Source: Synechococcus sp. WH 7803
GTDB taxonomy: Bacteria; Cyanobacteriota; Cyanobacteriia; PCC-6307; Cyanobiaceae
DNA: 64,000 nt
Direction of reading: 5' to 3'
NCBI GenBank assembly: GCA_000063505.1
Contig: CT971583.1
Span: forward strand, 1,767,918 to 1,831,917
Position numbers and translations under genes: made by a program. Positions 1 to 7,364 of the stretch are shown one piece after another. The notes under the pieces were generated by a model. The model was given only the letters and a program-made list of their open reading frames with translations. It ran no database searches and was not told where the DNA came from. The stretch's first letter is position 1, and each line of letters opens with the position of its first letter.

Positions 1-1
1 T

Positions 2-283
2 CTGGTGGTGGCACTCTTCGGCTTGTTTCTGCTGGTGCAGACCTTCAGCCTGCGCTTGGAGTTCTGCGCCGACACCCTGGTGGTGTGGCGAGGCCAAACG
101 GAATTGCGCCGCTTTCCCTACGCGGAGTGGCAGAGCTGGCGCCTGTTCGCCGCCTGGCTGCCCGGACTGTTCTATTTCCGCGAGGTGAACAGCATCCACT
201 TCCTGCCGATCCTGTTTGATCCAGCACAGCTGCGCGAGCAGCTGGTGCAGCGCGTGGGCGCCCTGGAAACCCCCAAGCCCTGA
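2..283 (+). CDS. DUF3119 family protein, 3' part
   Basis: The reading frame is open from the first bases of the window, so the true start lies upstream; only the last ~93 codons are seen. The fragment has a hydrophobic stretch near its start (LFGLFLLVQ) followed by a soluble part with 'LRRFPYAEW' and 'LPGLFYFRE', which I recognise as the cyanobacterial DUF3119 family of small membrane-associated proteins. Function is unknown. It lies ~120 bases upstream of the DUF3086 gene on the same strand. The family call rests on pattern memory and the fragment is short. Confidence 0.7.
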   Translation: MVVALFGLFLLVQTFSLRLEFCADTLVVWRGQTELRRFPYAEWQSWRLFAAWLPGLFYFREVNSIHFLPILFDPAQLREQLVQRVGALETPKP

Positions 284-400
284 ACGACAGCCAACAAGAA
301 CACGCCACCGTAACGGCAAGGAAACGCATGCGTTACGAAGACGTGCCGCACGTGCCAGACACGCGGCGATCCGCTGGAATAGATGCAGGACACGTGCGCC

Positions 401-1354
401 ATGCCTGACGACACCGATCTGACGCCCCAGGAGCCGGCCCCCCAGGAAGCCGACCCCCAGCCCCAGGAGCCCGATCCTCAGCCCCAGGGCCATGGGCCCC
501 TGATCCAGCTGGCCCTCACCGAACTCCAGGAGCGACGCGACGCTCTGCAGCAGGAGATCGAGACCCTCACCCAGCGCAAACAGCAGCTGGAAACGGAGAT
601 GGCCGCCAGCTTTGCCGGGCAGTCCGATGCGATCGCCCGGCGCGTGAAGGGCTTCCAGGAGTACCTGAGCGGAGCCCTCCAGGGCCTGGCCCAGTCGGTG
701 GAAACCCTGGAACTGGTGGCCCAACCGGTGGTGGTGCACCCCTCGCCGCTGGACGCCCAGGCCGCGGCCGCCGATCAGGCGGCGAGCGCAGGCGCAACAC
801 CAGCGCTGGCCGACACCTTCCGCCCGGATGAGGAGCTGATCCGCGCCAACCTCAAACGCTTCCTGGAGCAGCCCGACTTCTACGCCGACCCCTGGAAGCT
901 GCGCCGCAGCATGGATGCGGCAGACACCTCCGTGCTCGAAGACTGGTTCTTCAATCAAGGGGGACGCGGAGCCCAGCCCAGCCGCGGCAACCGGCCCCGC
1001 AACGTGCTGCTGGCGGCCGCGCTGATCGCCGTGATCGGTGAGCTCTACGGCGATCAATTCCAGACCCTGGTGCTGGCAGGCCAACCCGAACGGCTGGGCG
1101 ACTGGCGCCGAGGTTTGCAGGATGCTCTGGGCCTGGGCCGGGAGGATTTCGGCCCCAACAGCGGCATCGTGCTCTTTGAACGCGGCGACGCCCTGGTGGA
1201 GCGGGCCGACCGCCTGGAGGAACGGGGCGAGGTGCCGCTGATCCTGATCGACGCCTCTGAACAGGTGGTGGACATTCCCGTGCTTCAGTTCCCGCTCTGG
1301 CTGGCCTTTGCGGCCGGACCCGGCGAAACCGACGACATCGACGACCTGTTGTGA
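401..1354 (+). CDS. DUF3086 domain protein
   Basis: A 317-residue protein if the ATG at 401 is used; an in-frame ATG at 383 would add six residues. The N-terminus is a Pro/Gln-rich tail (repeats like PQPQEPD), then a Glu/Gln-rich coiled coil over roughly residues 40-75 (LTELQERRDALQQEIETL), then the conserved C-terminal domain with 'QPDFYADPWKLRRSMDAAD' and 'NVLLAAALIAVIGELYGDQ'. This is the cyanobacterial DUF3086 family; its role is unknown. Its stop overlaps the plsY start (TGATG), so the two are probably cotranscribed and translationally coupled. Confidence 0.85.
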   Translation: MPDDTDLTPQEPAPQEADPQPQEPDPQPQGHGPLIQLALTELQERRDALQQEIETLTQRKQQLETEMAASFAGQSDAIARRVKGFQEYLSGALQGLAQSVETLELVAQPVVVHPSPLDAQAAAADQAASAGATPALADTFRPDEELIRANLKRFLEQPDFYADPWKLRRSMDAADTSVLEDWFFNQGGRGAQPSRGNRPRNVLLAAALIAVIGELYGDQFQTLVLAGQPERLGDWRRGLQDALGLGREDFGPNSGIVLFERGDALVERADRLEERGEVPLILIDASEQVVDIPVLQFPLWLAFAAGPGETDDIDDLL

Positions 1355-1965
1355 TGGGCTTCCTCTCCGTGCTGCTGGGCTATCTGCTCGGCTCCATTCC
1401 CAGCGGCTACCTCGCCGGCCGCTGGCTCAAAGGCATCGACCTGCGCACGATCGGATCGGGCTCCACCGGCGCCACCAACGTGCTGCGCAACGTGGGCAAG
1501 GGCCCAGCCCTGGCAGTGTTTCTGGTGGATGTGGGCAAGGGCGCGGCAGCTGTGCTGCTGGCCAGAGCCCTCAGCGAAGGCCTGGTGGGAATGGAGCTGA
1601 TGCGCAATTGGCTGGAGGTGCTGGCGGGTCTGGCAGCGCTGGCTGGTCACATCTGGCCGGTGTGGCTGGGCTTCAAGGGCGGCAAGGCCGTGGCCACCGG
1701 CTTCGGGATGTTTCTCGGCCTGGCCTGGCCGGTGGGTCTGGCCTGCTTCGGGGTGTTCATGGCCGTGTTCAGCCTGAGCAAGATCGTGTCGCTGGCCAGC
1801 GTGATCGCCGCCCTCAGCCTGCCCCTGCTGATGGTGCTCGCCACCGGCAGCCCTCCCTACATCCTGGTTGCGGTGGTGGCGATGGTGCTGGTGCTCTGGC
1901 GCCATCGCAGCAACCTGCAACGCCTGATCAACGGCAGCGAACCGAAGGTGGGACAGAAACCATGA
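1354..1965 (+). CDS. plsY: Acyl-phosphate:glycerol-3-phosphate acyltransferase PlsY
   Basis: PlsY transfers an acyl group from acyl-phosphate to glycerol-3-phosphate, the first step of phosphatidic acid synthesis, in the inner membrane. The 203-residue product has about five hydrophobic helices and the family's three conserved loops: GSIPSGYLAGR near the N-terminus, GSGSTGATNVLR around residues 34-45, and GFKGGKAVATGFG around residue 110. A GTG lies one codon upstream, but ATG 1354 overlaps the preceding stop as TGATG and fits coupling to the DUF3086 gene. Length is normal for the family. Confidence 0.96.
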   Translation: MGFLSVLLGYLLGSIPSGYLAGRWLKGIDLRTIGSGSTGATNVLRNVGKGPALAVFLVDVGKGAAAVLLARALSEGLVGMELMRNWLEVLAGLAALAGHIWPVWLGFKGGKAVATGFGMFLGLAWPVGLACFGVFMAVFSLSKIVSLASVIAALSLPLLMVLATGSPPYILVAVVAMVLVLWRHRSNLQRLINGSEPKVGQKP

Positions 1966-2039
1966 GTGCCGCGGTGGAAAGCGCTGGCCGCACCCGGGTG
2001 CTGCTGCTCAACGACTGCTCTGTAGGCATGGACGAGTGA
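1962..2039 (+). CDS. Possible 25-residue ORF overlapping the plsY stop
   Basis: An ATG overlaps the plsY stop codon as ATGA and opens a short frame of 25 codons (start MSAAVESAG, then RVLLLNDC). The overlap is typical of a coupled downstream gene, and 'RTRVLLLND' looks like the first beta strand of a Rossmann-like protein. It stops after 25 codons exactly where the accessory block begins. It may be the stump of a gene cut off by the insertion. I do not recognise a family, and chance cannot be excluded. Confidence 0.3.
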   Translation: MSAAVESAGRTRVLLLNDCSVGMDE

Positions 2040-2073
2040 AGTCAATCGTTCAACCAATTAGGCACGATTGGGA

Positions 2074-3930
2074 TCAAGCCTGAAACAACCGTCCTAAAAC
2101 CTTGAGCTGATCAACAAACCCACGCCAGCGCTCGGCATCCGCGCTGGAGAGCTCGCCAACCAAGTCCACCCGGCTCACCCGCTCGCATGGCAAGCCCTGG
2201 TCAAGGAATTCCTGCCAGCTCAGCAAGAATTTGAGATGGCAGATCGAGCGGTTGTACAAGAGCTGCTCGGGCTTGAAGTAGCCAACCACCATGCACTCCT
2301 TGATTGATGTCTCCAACAAACCGATGTCGTCTGCTTGCAGTGCTGGGCTGATGCCCACCACGCTCCCAGCAACCACCGGATCATTTCTGAGATGGGTAGC
2401 AGCAGCATTGGACGACAGGCAAACAATCACCTCGATTGGGATCCAGCCCGAGGTTGTTGCGGGGAAGTAAGTGTCCAGGTATTGCGCTGCTTGCGCCCGT
2501 TGGAGTCTTTGCATGAAGTTGACCTCAATCAGCTGCGTCTTGCCCTCATGCAAGGGAGCTGCGAGGTCCGTTGTAATCACATCAATACCTGCGTTTGGCA
2601 AGGCCATCGAATGGCTGATCGATTCAGCCATCCACTGAACGCTGGGATGCACAACATCCAGTAACTCGCTGTAGACCCAATCCATGCGGTTCTCCAGATC
2701 GCTGGATATGACAACGCGTTCGCCGTCCTCCGGCACCGATTTCAGGGTCAATCCGGCGTGCGCAAGATACTGCTCGATCGCTGGGCTGGCTTGAGGACGC
2801 TCGAGGAAGTATTCCCTGGTGATTGCATCAGGCTCCCGCCAGTTTTCAGCTCTGACTTCGATCAATCTGCCGATGGAGGCGGACCCATCCCCAATCACAA
2901 AAGGCGGCTCGCAGCAAAGTGCGCGCACCAAGGTGTGATTGATAACTGCCATACGCACATAAGCGCCCTTGCAGTGGGCCTGCACTTGCACCTCGCGGTG
3001 GGCAAAAGGAATCGCTTTAGCGACCGCAGCAACAAATGCCCGAGGGGTGTTGATATTCACAGTGATGCCGCAACCCAACTCAGCGGCATCGGGCTTGACG
3101 ACACATGGCCACCCAACCTTTACCGCAGCGTTTAGCGCTTGAGACCTGCTGCATTGGCCGCTTTTAACCGGCAACACTATTGTTCTTGGGGTTGGAAACC
3201 CCAATTGCTGAAGCCATTGGAGCGTGATCGGCTTGCGCTGGGCAACCTGGGCACCTATTAGGGAATCGGCATCGTTGGCGGACGAACGAATCAGCCGCGA
3301 TGCCTCACCAACGCCGAACTGCAATAGCGGGGGATTCGGGCCTGGCTCCAGCCACCTTGGGAAGCAGGGAATACCCCGTTGGGTTGCCGCCCGAATCAAT
3401 GCATTCGAGAACCCATGCCCCCTCCTGATTGAGGCAAGTTCCCGGATTGCCTGCACGCGGGGCTGGAGGCGGGTGGCCACAGAGTTTGGTTCCTCGATGC
3501 AGGCCTCGAGTAGATCGGCCGCCAGATTGAGAGCCGTTGCCATGAGTTCGACATACACCGGTGATCCCACGAAGGCCTTGCAGAGCATGCGAATGCCTTG
3601 GTGATCAGGAGTGATGGCGGGGTAGCCAAGACCCAGCGCACTGGAGGCCCACACCCCACACCAAAGCGCGCAATACAGCCCCCGAGGCTCAGCGGCTTCA
3701 AAAATGGCGGCCTCTTTGCCCCCCAGCACACGCTGTGGCTCGAAAGCCAGCAGAAGTTCAAGAGCTTGGGCCTGTTGCAACCGTTGCTGCAGCTCCGCCA
3801 AGGCCATTGATGAGATCACCGCCGCGGGCTTTAACAGCAACTCCGGATGACGCACAGCATCTGGCTCATCAAGGCAAGGGCCTGAAACCATGCGCAAGGA
3901 GCGCTGTTGCCAGTGTTTGGAACCCATCAA
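2074..3930 (-). CDS. Cyanophycin-synthetase-like ATP-grasp ligase
   Basis: ATP-grasp enzymes activate a carboxylate as an acyl-phosphate and join it to an amine. This 618-residue protein resembles the first half of cyanophycin synthetase: 'GIPCFPRW' and 'LLQFGVGEASRLIRSSAND' before the fold, the lid region 'VGWPCVVKPDAAELGCGI' with Lys279, 'VIGDG' at 345-349, 'NAGIDVITTD' near 446-455 and the metal-binding 'IEVNFMQR' at 468-475. The last ~120 residues show no GxxGKT P-loop, so the Mur-ligase half of CphA that adds the second amino acid is missing or lost. Starts at 3930, 3927 (ATG) or 3891 (MVSGPCLDEP) are all possible. It is divergent from a Gly-rich peptide gene, so it may be a peptide ligase rather than a cyanophycin enzyme. 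Substrate unknown. Confidence 0.82.
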   Translation of the reverse strand: MMGSKHWQQRSLRMVSGPCLDEPDAVRHPELLLKPAAVISSMALAELQQRLQQAQALELLLAFEPQRVLGGKEAAIFEAAEPRGLYCALWCGVWASSALGLGYPAITPDHQGIRMLCKAFVGSPVYVELMATALNLAADLLEACIEEPNSVATRLQPRVQAIRELASIRRGHGFSNALIRAATQRGIPCFPRWLEPGPNPPLLQFGVGEASRLIRSSANDADSLIGAQVAQRKPITLQWLQQLGFPTPRTIVLPVKSGQCSRSQALNAAVKVGWPCVVKPDAAELGCGITVNINTPRAFVAAVAKAIPFAHREVQVQAHCKGAYVRMAVINHTLVRALCCEPPFVIGDGSASIGRLIEVRAENWREPDAITREYFLERPQASPAIEQYLAHAGLTLKSVPEDGERVVISSDLENRMDWVYSELLDVVHPSVQWMAESISHSMALPNAGIDVITTDLAAPLHEGKTQLIEVNFMQRLQRAQAAQYLDTYFPATTSGWIPIEVIVCLSSNAAATHLRNDPVVAGSVVGISPALQADDIGLLETSIKECMVVGYFKPEQLLYNRSICHLKFLLSWQEFLDQGLPCERVSRVDLVGELSSADAERWRGFVDQLKVLGRLFQA

Positions 3931-4075
3931 TCCCGCCAGCGCACAAGGTCAACCCCGATTCACGGGCAGCTTCCGCAGCGCTGCCGGCGGCATTGTCGAG
4001 TGAGACAGCGAGGACGGCAAGACCATCACCCTGCAAGGGAATTGTTGACCGGTCAAACACTGCTATTAATCTCAC
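3869..4075 (-). CDS. Possible small ORF overlapping the ATP-grasp 5' end
   Basis: A 68-codon frame starting at GTG 4075 lies between the ATP-grasp gene and the divergent peptide gene and overlaps the ATP-grasp start by 23-62 bases, depending on the start used. It has GC-rich codon use like the neighbours, a plausible strand-helix pattern (GLAVLAVSLDNAAGSAAEA) and ends GFRPLP. It could be a small companion protein, or the original N-terminus of the ATP-grasp protein now separated by a frameshift. I do not recognise a family. Its overlap with the likely promoter of the ATP-grasp gene argues for caution. Confidence 0.3.
   Translation of the reverse strand: MRLIAVFDRSTIPLQGDGLAVLAVSLDNAAGSAAEAARESGLTLCAGGIDGFQTLATALLAHGFRPLP
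4045..4056. promoter_or_regulatory. 12-bp perfect palindrome between divergent genes
   Basis: TTGACCGGTCAA is a perfect palindrome 53 bases upstream of the peptide start and 115-154 bases upstream of the ATP-grasp start. Its position between two divergent genes suits an operator for both. No regulator gene is adjacent, and the binding protein is unknown. The TTGACC half could also serve as a -35 element, although no well-spaced -10 is clear. Confidence 0.4.
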
Positions 4076-4108
4076 TTAAGCCCTATGCTTTTTGGCTAAG
4101 CACCAGCC

Positions 4109-4303
4109 ATGGACATGGAAAACAAGACAGCTCTAGACACCTCGACCCAACTGCCCTTCGCGGTCGATGCTGCGGTACTCGAGCAGGTGGCTGAATTCCG
4201 CCGCCAACAGCAGGCATCGCTGGAGCTGGCTGGGCCCGGCACCGAACCCGACGGCGGCGGCAGCAAAGGCGGCGGCGGCGGGGAAACCAAGATCGATTTC
4301 TGA
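4109..4303 (+). CDS. Gly-rich small peptide, candidate modified-peptide precursor
   Basis: A 64-residue product starting MDMENKTALDTSTQLPF. Residues ~17-42 form an acidic/amphipathic helix-like segment (VDAAVLEQVAEFRRQQQAS). From residue 42 the chain becomes Gly-rich (GPGTEPDGGGSKGGGGG) and ends ETKIDF. The leader-plus-short-tail layout, the lack of Cys and the divergent CphA-type ATP-grasp gene resemble a ribosomal peptide precursor with its ligase, but it matches no RiPP precursor family I know and lacks the PFFARFL motif of microviridin leaders. ATG 4115 is an alternative start; neither has a strong ribosome site. That it is translated is inferred from its position and from composition that looks unlike random sequence. 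Confidence 0.6.
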   Translation: MDMENKTALDTSTQLPFAVDAAVLEQVAEFRRQQQASLELAGPGTEPDGGGSKGGGGGETKIDF

Positions 4304-4323
4304 ACACAAGCCCTCAGGCCTGT

Positions 4324-4490
4324 TCATTCCGTTAAGGCAGCTGAATCAAACAGTCCGCAGCTGATCAAGCATTTCCGGGCTGGTTCCTGCACATCGGCAG
4401 TACGGCGCCAGCCCTGAACAGAACGCCGGTTGATGGGGTTGCGGGCCTGTACGGCGCTGGCATTAAAAATCAAGCGTTCTTTGCTGTATT
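4324..4490 (-). pseudogene. Remnant 3' end of a TPR-sulfotransferase
   Basis: Read on the minus strand this stretch encodes a tail almost identical to the last ~52 codons of the sulfotransferase at 5772-7280. Both contain RLIFNASA, QARNPIN and SVQGWRR, and end CGLFDSAALTE versus SGLFDSADLTA followed by a stop. The rest of the gene is absent; homology fades near 4490. The reading frame is still open, so the loss is recent or the differences were under selection before it. It marks a duplication or recombination in which the SET gene and one complete copy now lie downstream. Confidence 0.85.
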
Positions 4491-4703
4491 GGTAGGGCCC
4501 TCACCAAAGCTCCGCGTCCATCACCTGTGAAGGCGTTGAGCGGATGGAGCAGCACCGGCAACACCTTTCTGCATCAGGCATTCAGTTGCGGCATTTTGAA
4601 CTGCAATCCGCTCTTGCTTGTTGGGGTCAATGACGGTTTGCACCGGCGGCATGAACAGGGCAATGCATGGGTGGAAAAGTACATCGCGTTCTGTGTAGGA
4701 ACG
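4491..4703. other. Stretch without a convincing gene
   Basis: Between the sulfotransferase remnant and the preferred SET-protein start nothing convincing is seen. The SET reading frame is open back to about 4527, but that part (e.g. NTFLHQAFSCGILNCNP) does not look like SET sequence. The stretch should contain the SET promoter; no clear -35/-10 pair stands out. Confidence 0.4.
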
Positions 4704-5732
4704 ATGGCACCGTCGGCTATGTGGCAGGCACTGCTGGAGGCGTTTCGTGGCTTCGGCGGCATCGCTGAGAACGTGATGCAACGCGAGGGTCCCTTCGGCA
4801 TGGGGCTGTTTCCGATCGACCCTGGCAAAACGGTGAAGCTGCGGGTTCCCGATGCCCTGCTGGTGCCGATCGACGCCGTACAACTGCAGGAGGGGGCGGT
4901 GGTGATCAAGGATCCCAGCGCCTTTCCCCCCGGCTATGCCGATTGGTTCATGCAGTATCAGGCCAACCACTCCTGGGGCTTGGACGGCTGCCGTTCGATC
5001 GAAGCCTTTGAAGAAAGCTTGAAGGCGCTACCTGATGCCGTTCACCAGGACCTCAAGCGTCTGGGCCTCTACAACCTCGACAATCGCTTTCCCGGCGAGA
5101 ACCGCGAACAGGAAATCTTCCAGCGCTTTCTGAAGACCCGCTTCATCAACCACAAAGGCAACAAAGTCTTGATGCCGGTCATCGAACTGGTGAACCATGC
5201 GCCGGCTGCCAAGGGCTTTAATCAAGGTGGCGATGGCATCGCCGTCGGCGGCGTCCATGCCGGCGAAATTCTGGTGAACTACTCCGTCAGCGATCCGTTG
5301 CACCGCCTGCTCGGCTACGGCTTCAACTGCCAGGAACCTTCGGGGTTCAGCCTCAACCTCTGGCTTCAGCACAACGGCCAGCAGGTGGTGGTGCAAGGGG
5401 GGGTGCGGCGCGACGGTCTGACCAAGTCCTGCACGATTGAACGCCAGGACGACAAGCTGGTGGTGGTCCAGCCGCTGCTGGGCCTGACGCGAGAGCCCGG
5501 ACTGCCTCGCACCCTGTTCTCCAGGGCATGTGCAGCAATACCGGGGCTGCGGGCGAATGAGCTGTTCGATCAGATTCACCAGGGCAACACCATGGCCCTG
5601 ATGGGGCTGCTGCTGCAACTGGAGGGCGTGGGAGGTGATGGGGCCGCCCAGCTACGCCAGGGCTGCCTGGATCATTGGATCGCAATCGGCAATGACCTGG
5701 GCACGCGCAGCGATCTGCTGCAGGCAACCTGA
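4704..5732 (+). CDS. SET-domain protein, possible lysine methyltransferase
   Basis: The 342-residue product carries a SET domain of the kind found in Rubisco large-subunit and SETD6-type methyltransferases: a 'GPFGMGLFP' opening near residues 29-37, the catalytic-core 'PVIELVNHAP' with Asn-His at 164-165, then 'GEILVNYSVSDPLHRLLGYGF' elements at ~187-207 with a Tyr at 193. A helical C-terminal region follows. ATG 4704 is chosen because it has AGGA three bases upstream and begins just ahead of the recognisable domain; the open frame extends to 4527. SET enzymes use S-adenosylmethionine to methylate lysines. The target is unknown; a protein or peptide product of this block is possible. Confidence 0.75.
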   Translation: MAPSAMWQALLEAFRGFGGIAENVMQREGPFGMGLFPIDPGKTVKLRVPDALLVPIDAVQLQEGAVVIKDPSAFPPGYADWFMQYQANHSWGLDGCRSIEAFEESLKALPDAVHQDLKRLGLYNLDNRFPGENREQEIFQRFLKTRFINHKGNKVLMPVIELVNHAPAAKGFNQGGDGIAVGGVHAGEILVNYSVSDPLHRLLGYGFNCQEPSGFSLNLWLQHNGQQVVVQGGVRRDGLTKSCTIERQDDKLVVVQPLLGLTREPGLPRTLFSRACAAIPGLRANELFDQIHQGNTMALMGLLLQLEGVGGDGAAQLRQGCLDHWIAIGNDLGTRSDLLQAT

Positions 5733-5771
5733 TGCCCAGATTGAAGAGCTGAACACAGGTCCACGCCCCGT

Positions 5772-7280
5772 TTAAGCCGTTAGGTCAGCTGAATCAAACA
5801 GCCCGCTGCTGATCAAGCACTGCCGGGCTGGTTCCAGCAGATCGGCATAGCGGCGCCAGCCCTGAACAGAGCGACTGTTGATGGGGTTGCGGGCCTGTAT
5901 GGCGCTGGCATTGAAAATCAAGCGATCTTTGCGGTGGTGGTTCAAGTAGCGCTCATCCCAGGGCCAGTCCAGCCACGAGAGCAGTGTGCGGATGTGGTGT
6001 TCAGGGATTTGGGTGAGTTGCTCGTAGTTGTTGGTGAAGATCCTTTCGCCGTAGCGTTCCTTGAAGCCAAGCATTGCCTGCTCCTGGGCAATGATTACTT
6101 CAGCAGCATCAACAACATCGGAGCAATAGTTTTGTGGTGCAACCATCCGCGCCCGCAACATCGAGAGAATGTTGTCGAGAGGATTGCGCCGGCTGTGGAT
6201 CACTTTGGCGTTGGAGATCAGATCAAGGATCACATTGCAGTGAATGAAGTTGTAGACCGATTTATCGATCGTGATGGCGGCTTGGCTTGGCTGCTCCAGC
6301 AGCGGGAGTTCATCGAGGAGCGCGCGATATAGGCCATCCAATGTGCCGCTGGCTTGGTGGTTGAGCTGGGCAATGGCCTGGCCCATCGCGCCGTGTTCCC
6401 CCAAATCGACGCTGCCCTCCTTCATACTCAAGATTGAGGCCAACAGGGTGGAGCCACTGCGCGGCATGCCAACGATGAACACGTGCTGGCTGTGGGCGGA
6501 AGCCTGTGGCGCCACGCCGCTGGGGGTTGTTGCACCAGCGTGGATGCGCTCCAGCATGGCGATTTTGTTGGAGGGCAACCGCTGGAGCTTGGCCTGATTG
6601 GCCTGCTGCAGGGCGGTGGCTGCTTGATCAACATCACCCAGCCGATGCAGACACTCGAACCGGGCAAAATTCAACGTTTCATGCTGTCTGCGATCCGGTG
6701 ATCGGCTGATCAGCCGCTCAATGGAATCAAGAATGTCGATCGCCTCTTGATCACTCTGAAGATCGGCAGCTTGGCCTAATACAGCGACGATCTTCTCATC
6801 ATCAGCAGCCAAAGCCTGACCTAGAAGCTCTTTGCAGCGTTGCCGGTTGCCCTTGTTGCGCTCCAGTGACGCCAGCTCAATCAATGCTCCTGGCGAGCCG
6901 GGTTGAAGCGCAAGGCAGCGATGAATCGCCTCTTCAAACCGATCAAGTTCACGCAAGGCGCGATAGTTGGTCGCCAGCAGTAAGTGGGCGTCATGGCTGC
7001 TGGGGCAATGCTCAATGCAGCGCAGCAGAATCTCCTTGCTTCGTTGGGGTTGATTCCAATCGCGATACACCGCTGCAGCTTGCAAGTAAGGCTCGGGAAC
7101 TTTGGGCTCCAGCGCAATGGCTTGCAGGGCCGCCGCCAGAGCAAGATCGGCCTGATGCTCCTTGGCATAGGCCGCGCTGAGTTGCTGGTAGGCCTTGTGA
7201 TCACCAGGGTGCTGGCTCACCCGCTGCAGAGCTTCGGCTAAAGCTGGAGAGGTTGCCGGTGTTGGCGCATTTTTTTGCAT
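5772..7280 (-). CDS. TPR-sulfotransferase fusion protein
   Basis: A 502-residue protein. Residues ~10-190 are tetratricopeptide repeats (helical pairs such as HKAYQQLSAAYAKEHQADLA). Residues ~267-500 are a sulfotransferase of the protein-tyrosine-sulfotransferase-like class: the PAPS 5'-phosphate loop 'VGMPRSGSTLLASIL' at ~270-284 and the 3'-phosphate motif 'SRRNPLDNILSMLR'. It would transfer sulfate from PAPS to a hydroxyl on a protein, peptide or glycan; TPRs may hold the acceptor. ATG 7280 is preferred over an in-frame TTG at 7295. A broken copy of its last ~52 codons lies at 4324-4490. Divergent from the next TPR gene. Confidence 0.87.
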   Translation of the reverse strand: MQKNAPTPATSPALAEALQRVSQHPGDHKAYQQLSAAYAKEHQADLALAAALQAIALEPKVPEPYLQAAAVYRDWNQPQRSKEILLRCIEHCPSSHDAHLLLATNYRALRELDRFEEAIHRCLALQPGSPGALIELASLERNKGNRQRCKELLGQALAADDEKIVAVLGQAADLQSDQEAIDILDSIERLISRSPDRRQHETLNFARFECLHRLGDVDQAATALQQANQAKLQRLPSNKIAMLERIHAGATTPSGVAPQASAHSQHVFIVGMPRSGSTLLASILSMKEGSVDLGEHGAMGQAIAQLNHQASGTLDGLYRALLDELPLLEQPSQAAITIDKSVYNFIHCNVILDLISNAKVIHSRRNPLDNILSMLRARMVAPQNYCSDVVDAAEVIIAQEQAMLGFKERYGERIFTNNYEQLTQIPEHHIRTLLSWLDWPWDERYLNHHRKDRLIFNASAIQARNPINSRSVQGWRRYADLLEPARQCLISSGLFDSADLTA

Positions 7281-7364
7281 TCTACCGGCGAGCAAAACCC
7301 AAATACTTTATCGAATAATTCCAGAAATCCCATAAAATATGTAGCAGCGTCTGAGAGGCTCAAA

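Noticed and set aside
323-334. AACGCATGCGTT, a 12-base palindrome before the DUF3086 gene
   Set aside because: It lies inside a short gap with no other regulatory hint, and one such palindrome is not surprising in 64 kb.
629-636. GCGATCGC octamers (e.g. 629-636, 8037-8044, 13933-13940)
   Set aside because: These match the cyanobacterial HIP1 word, but they are scattered and not visibly enriched at one site.
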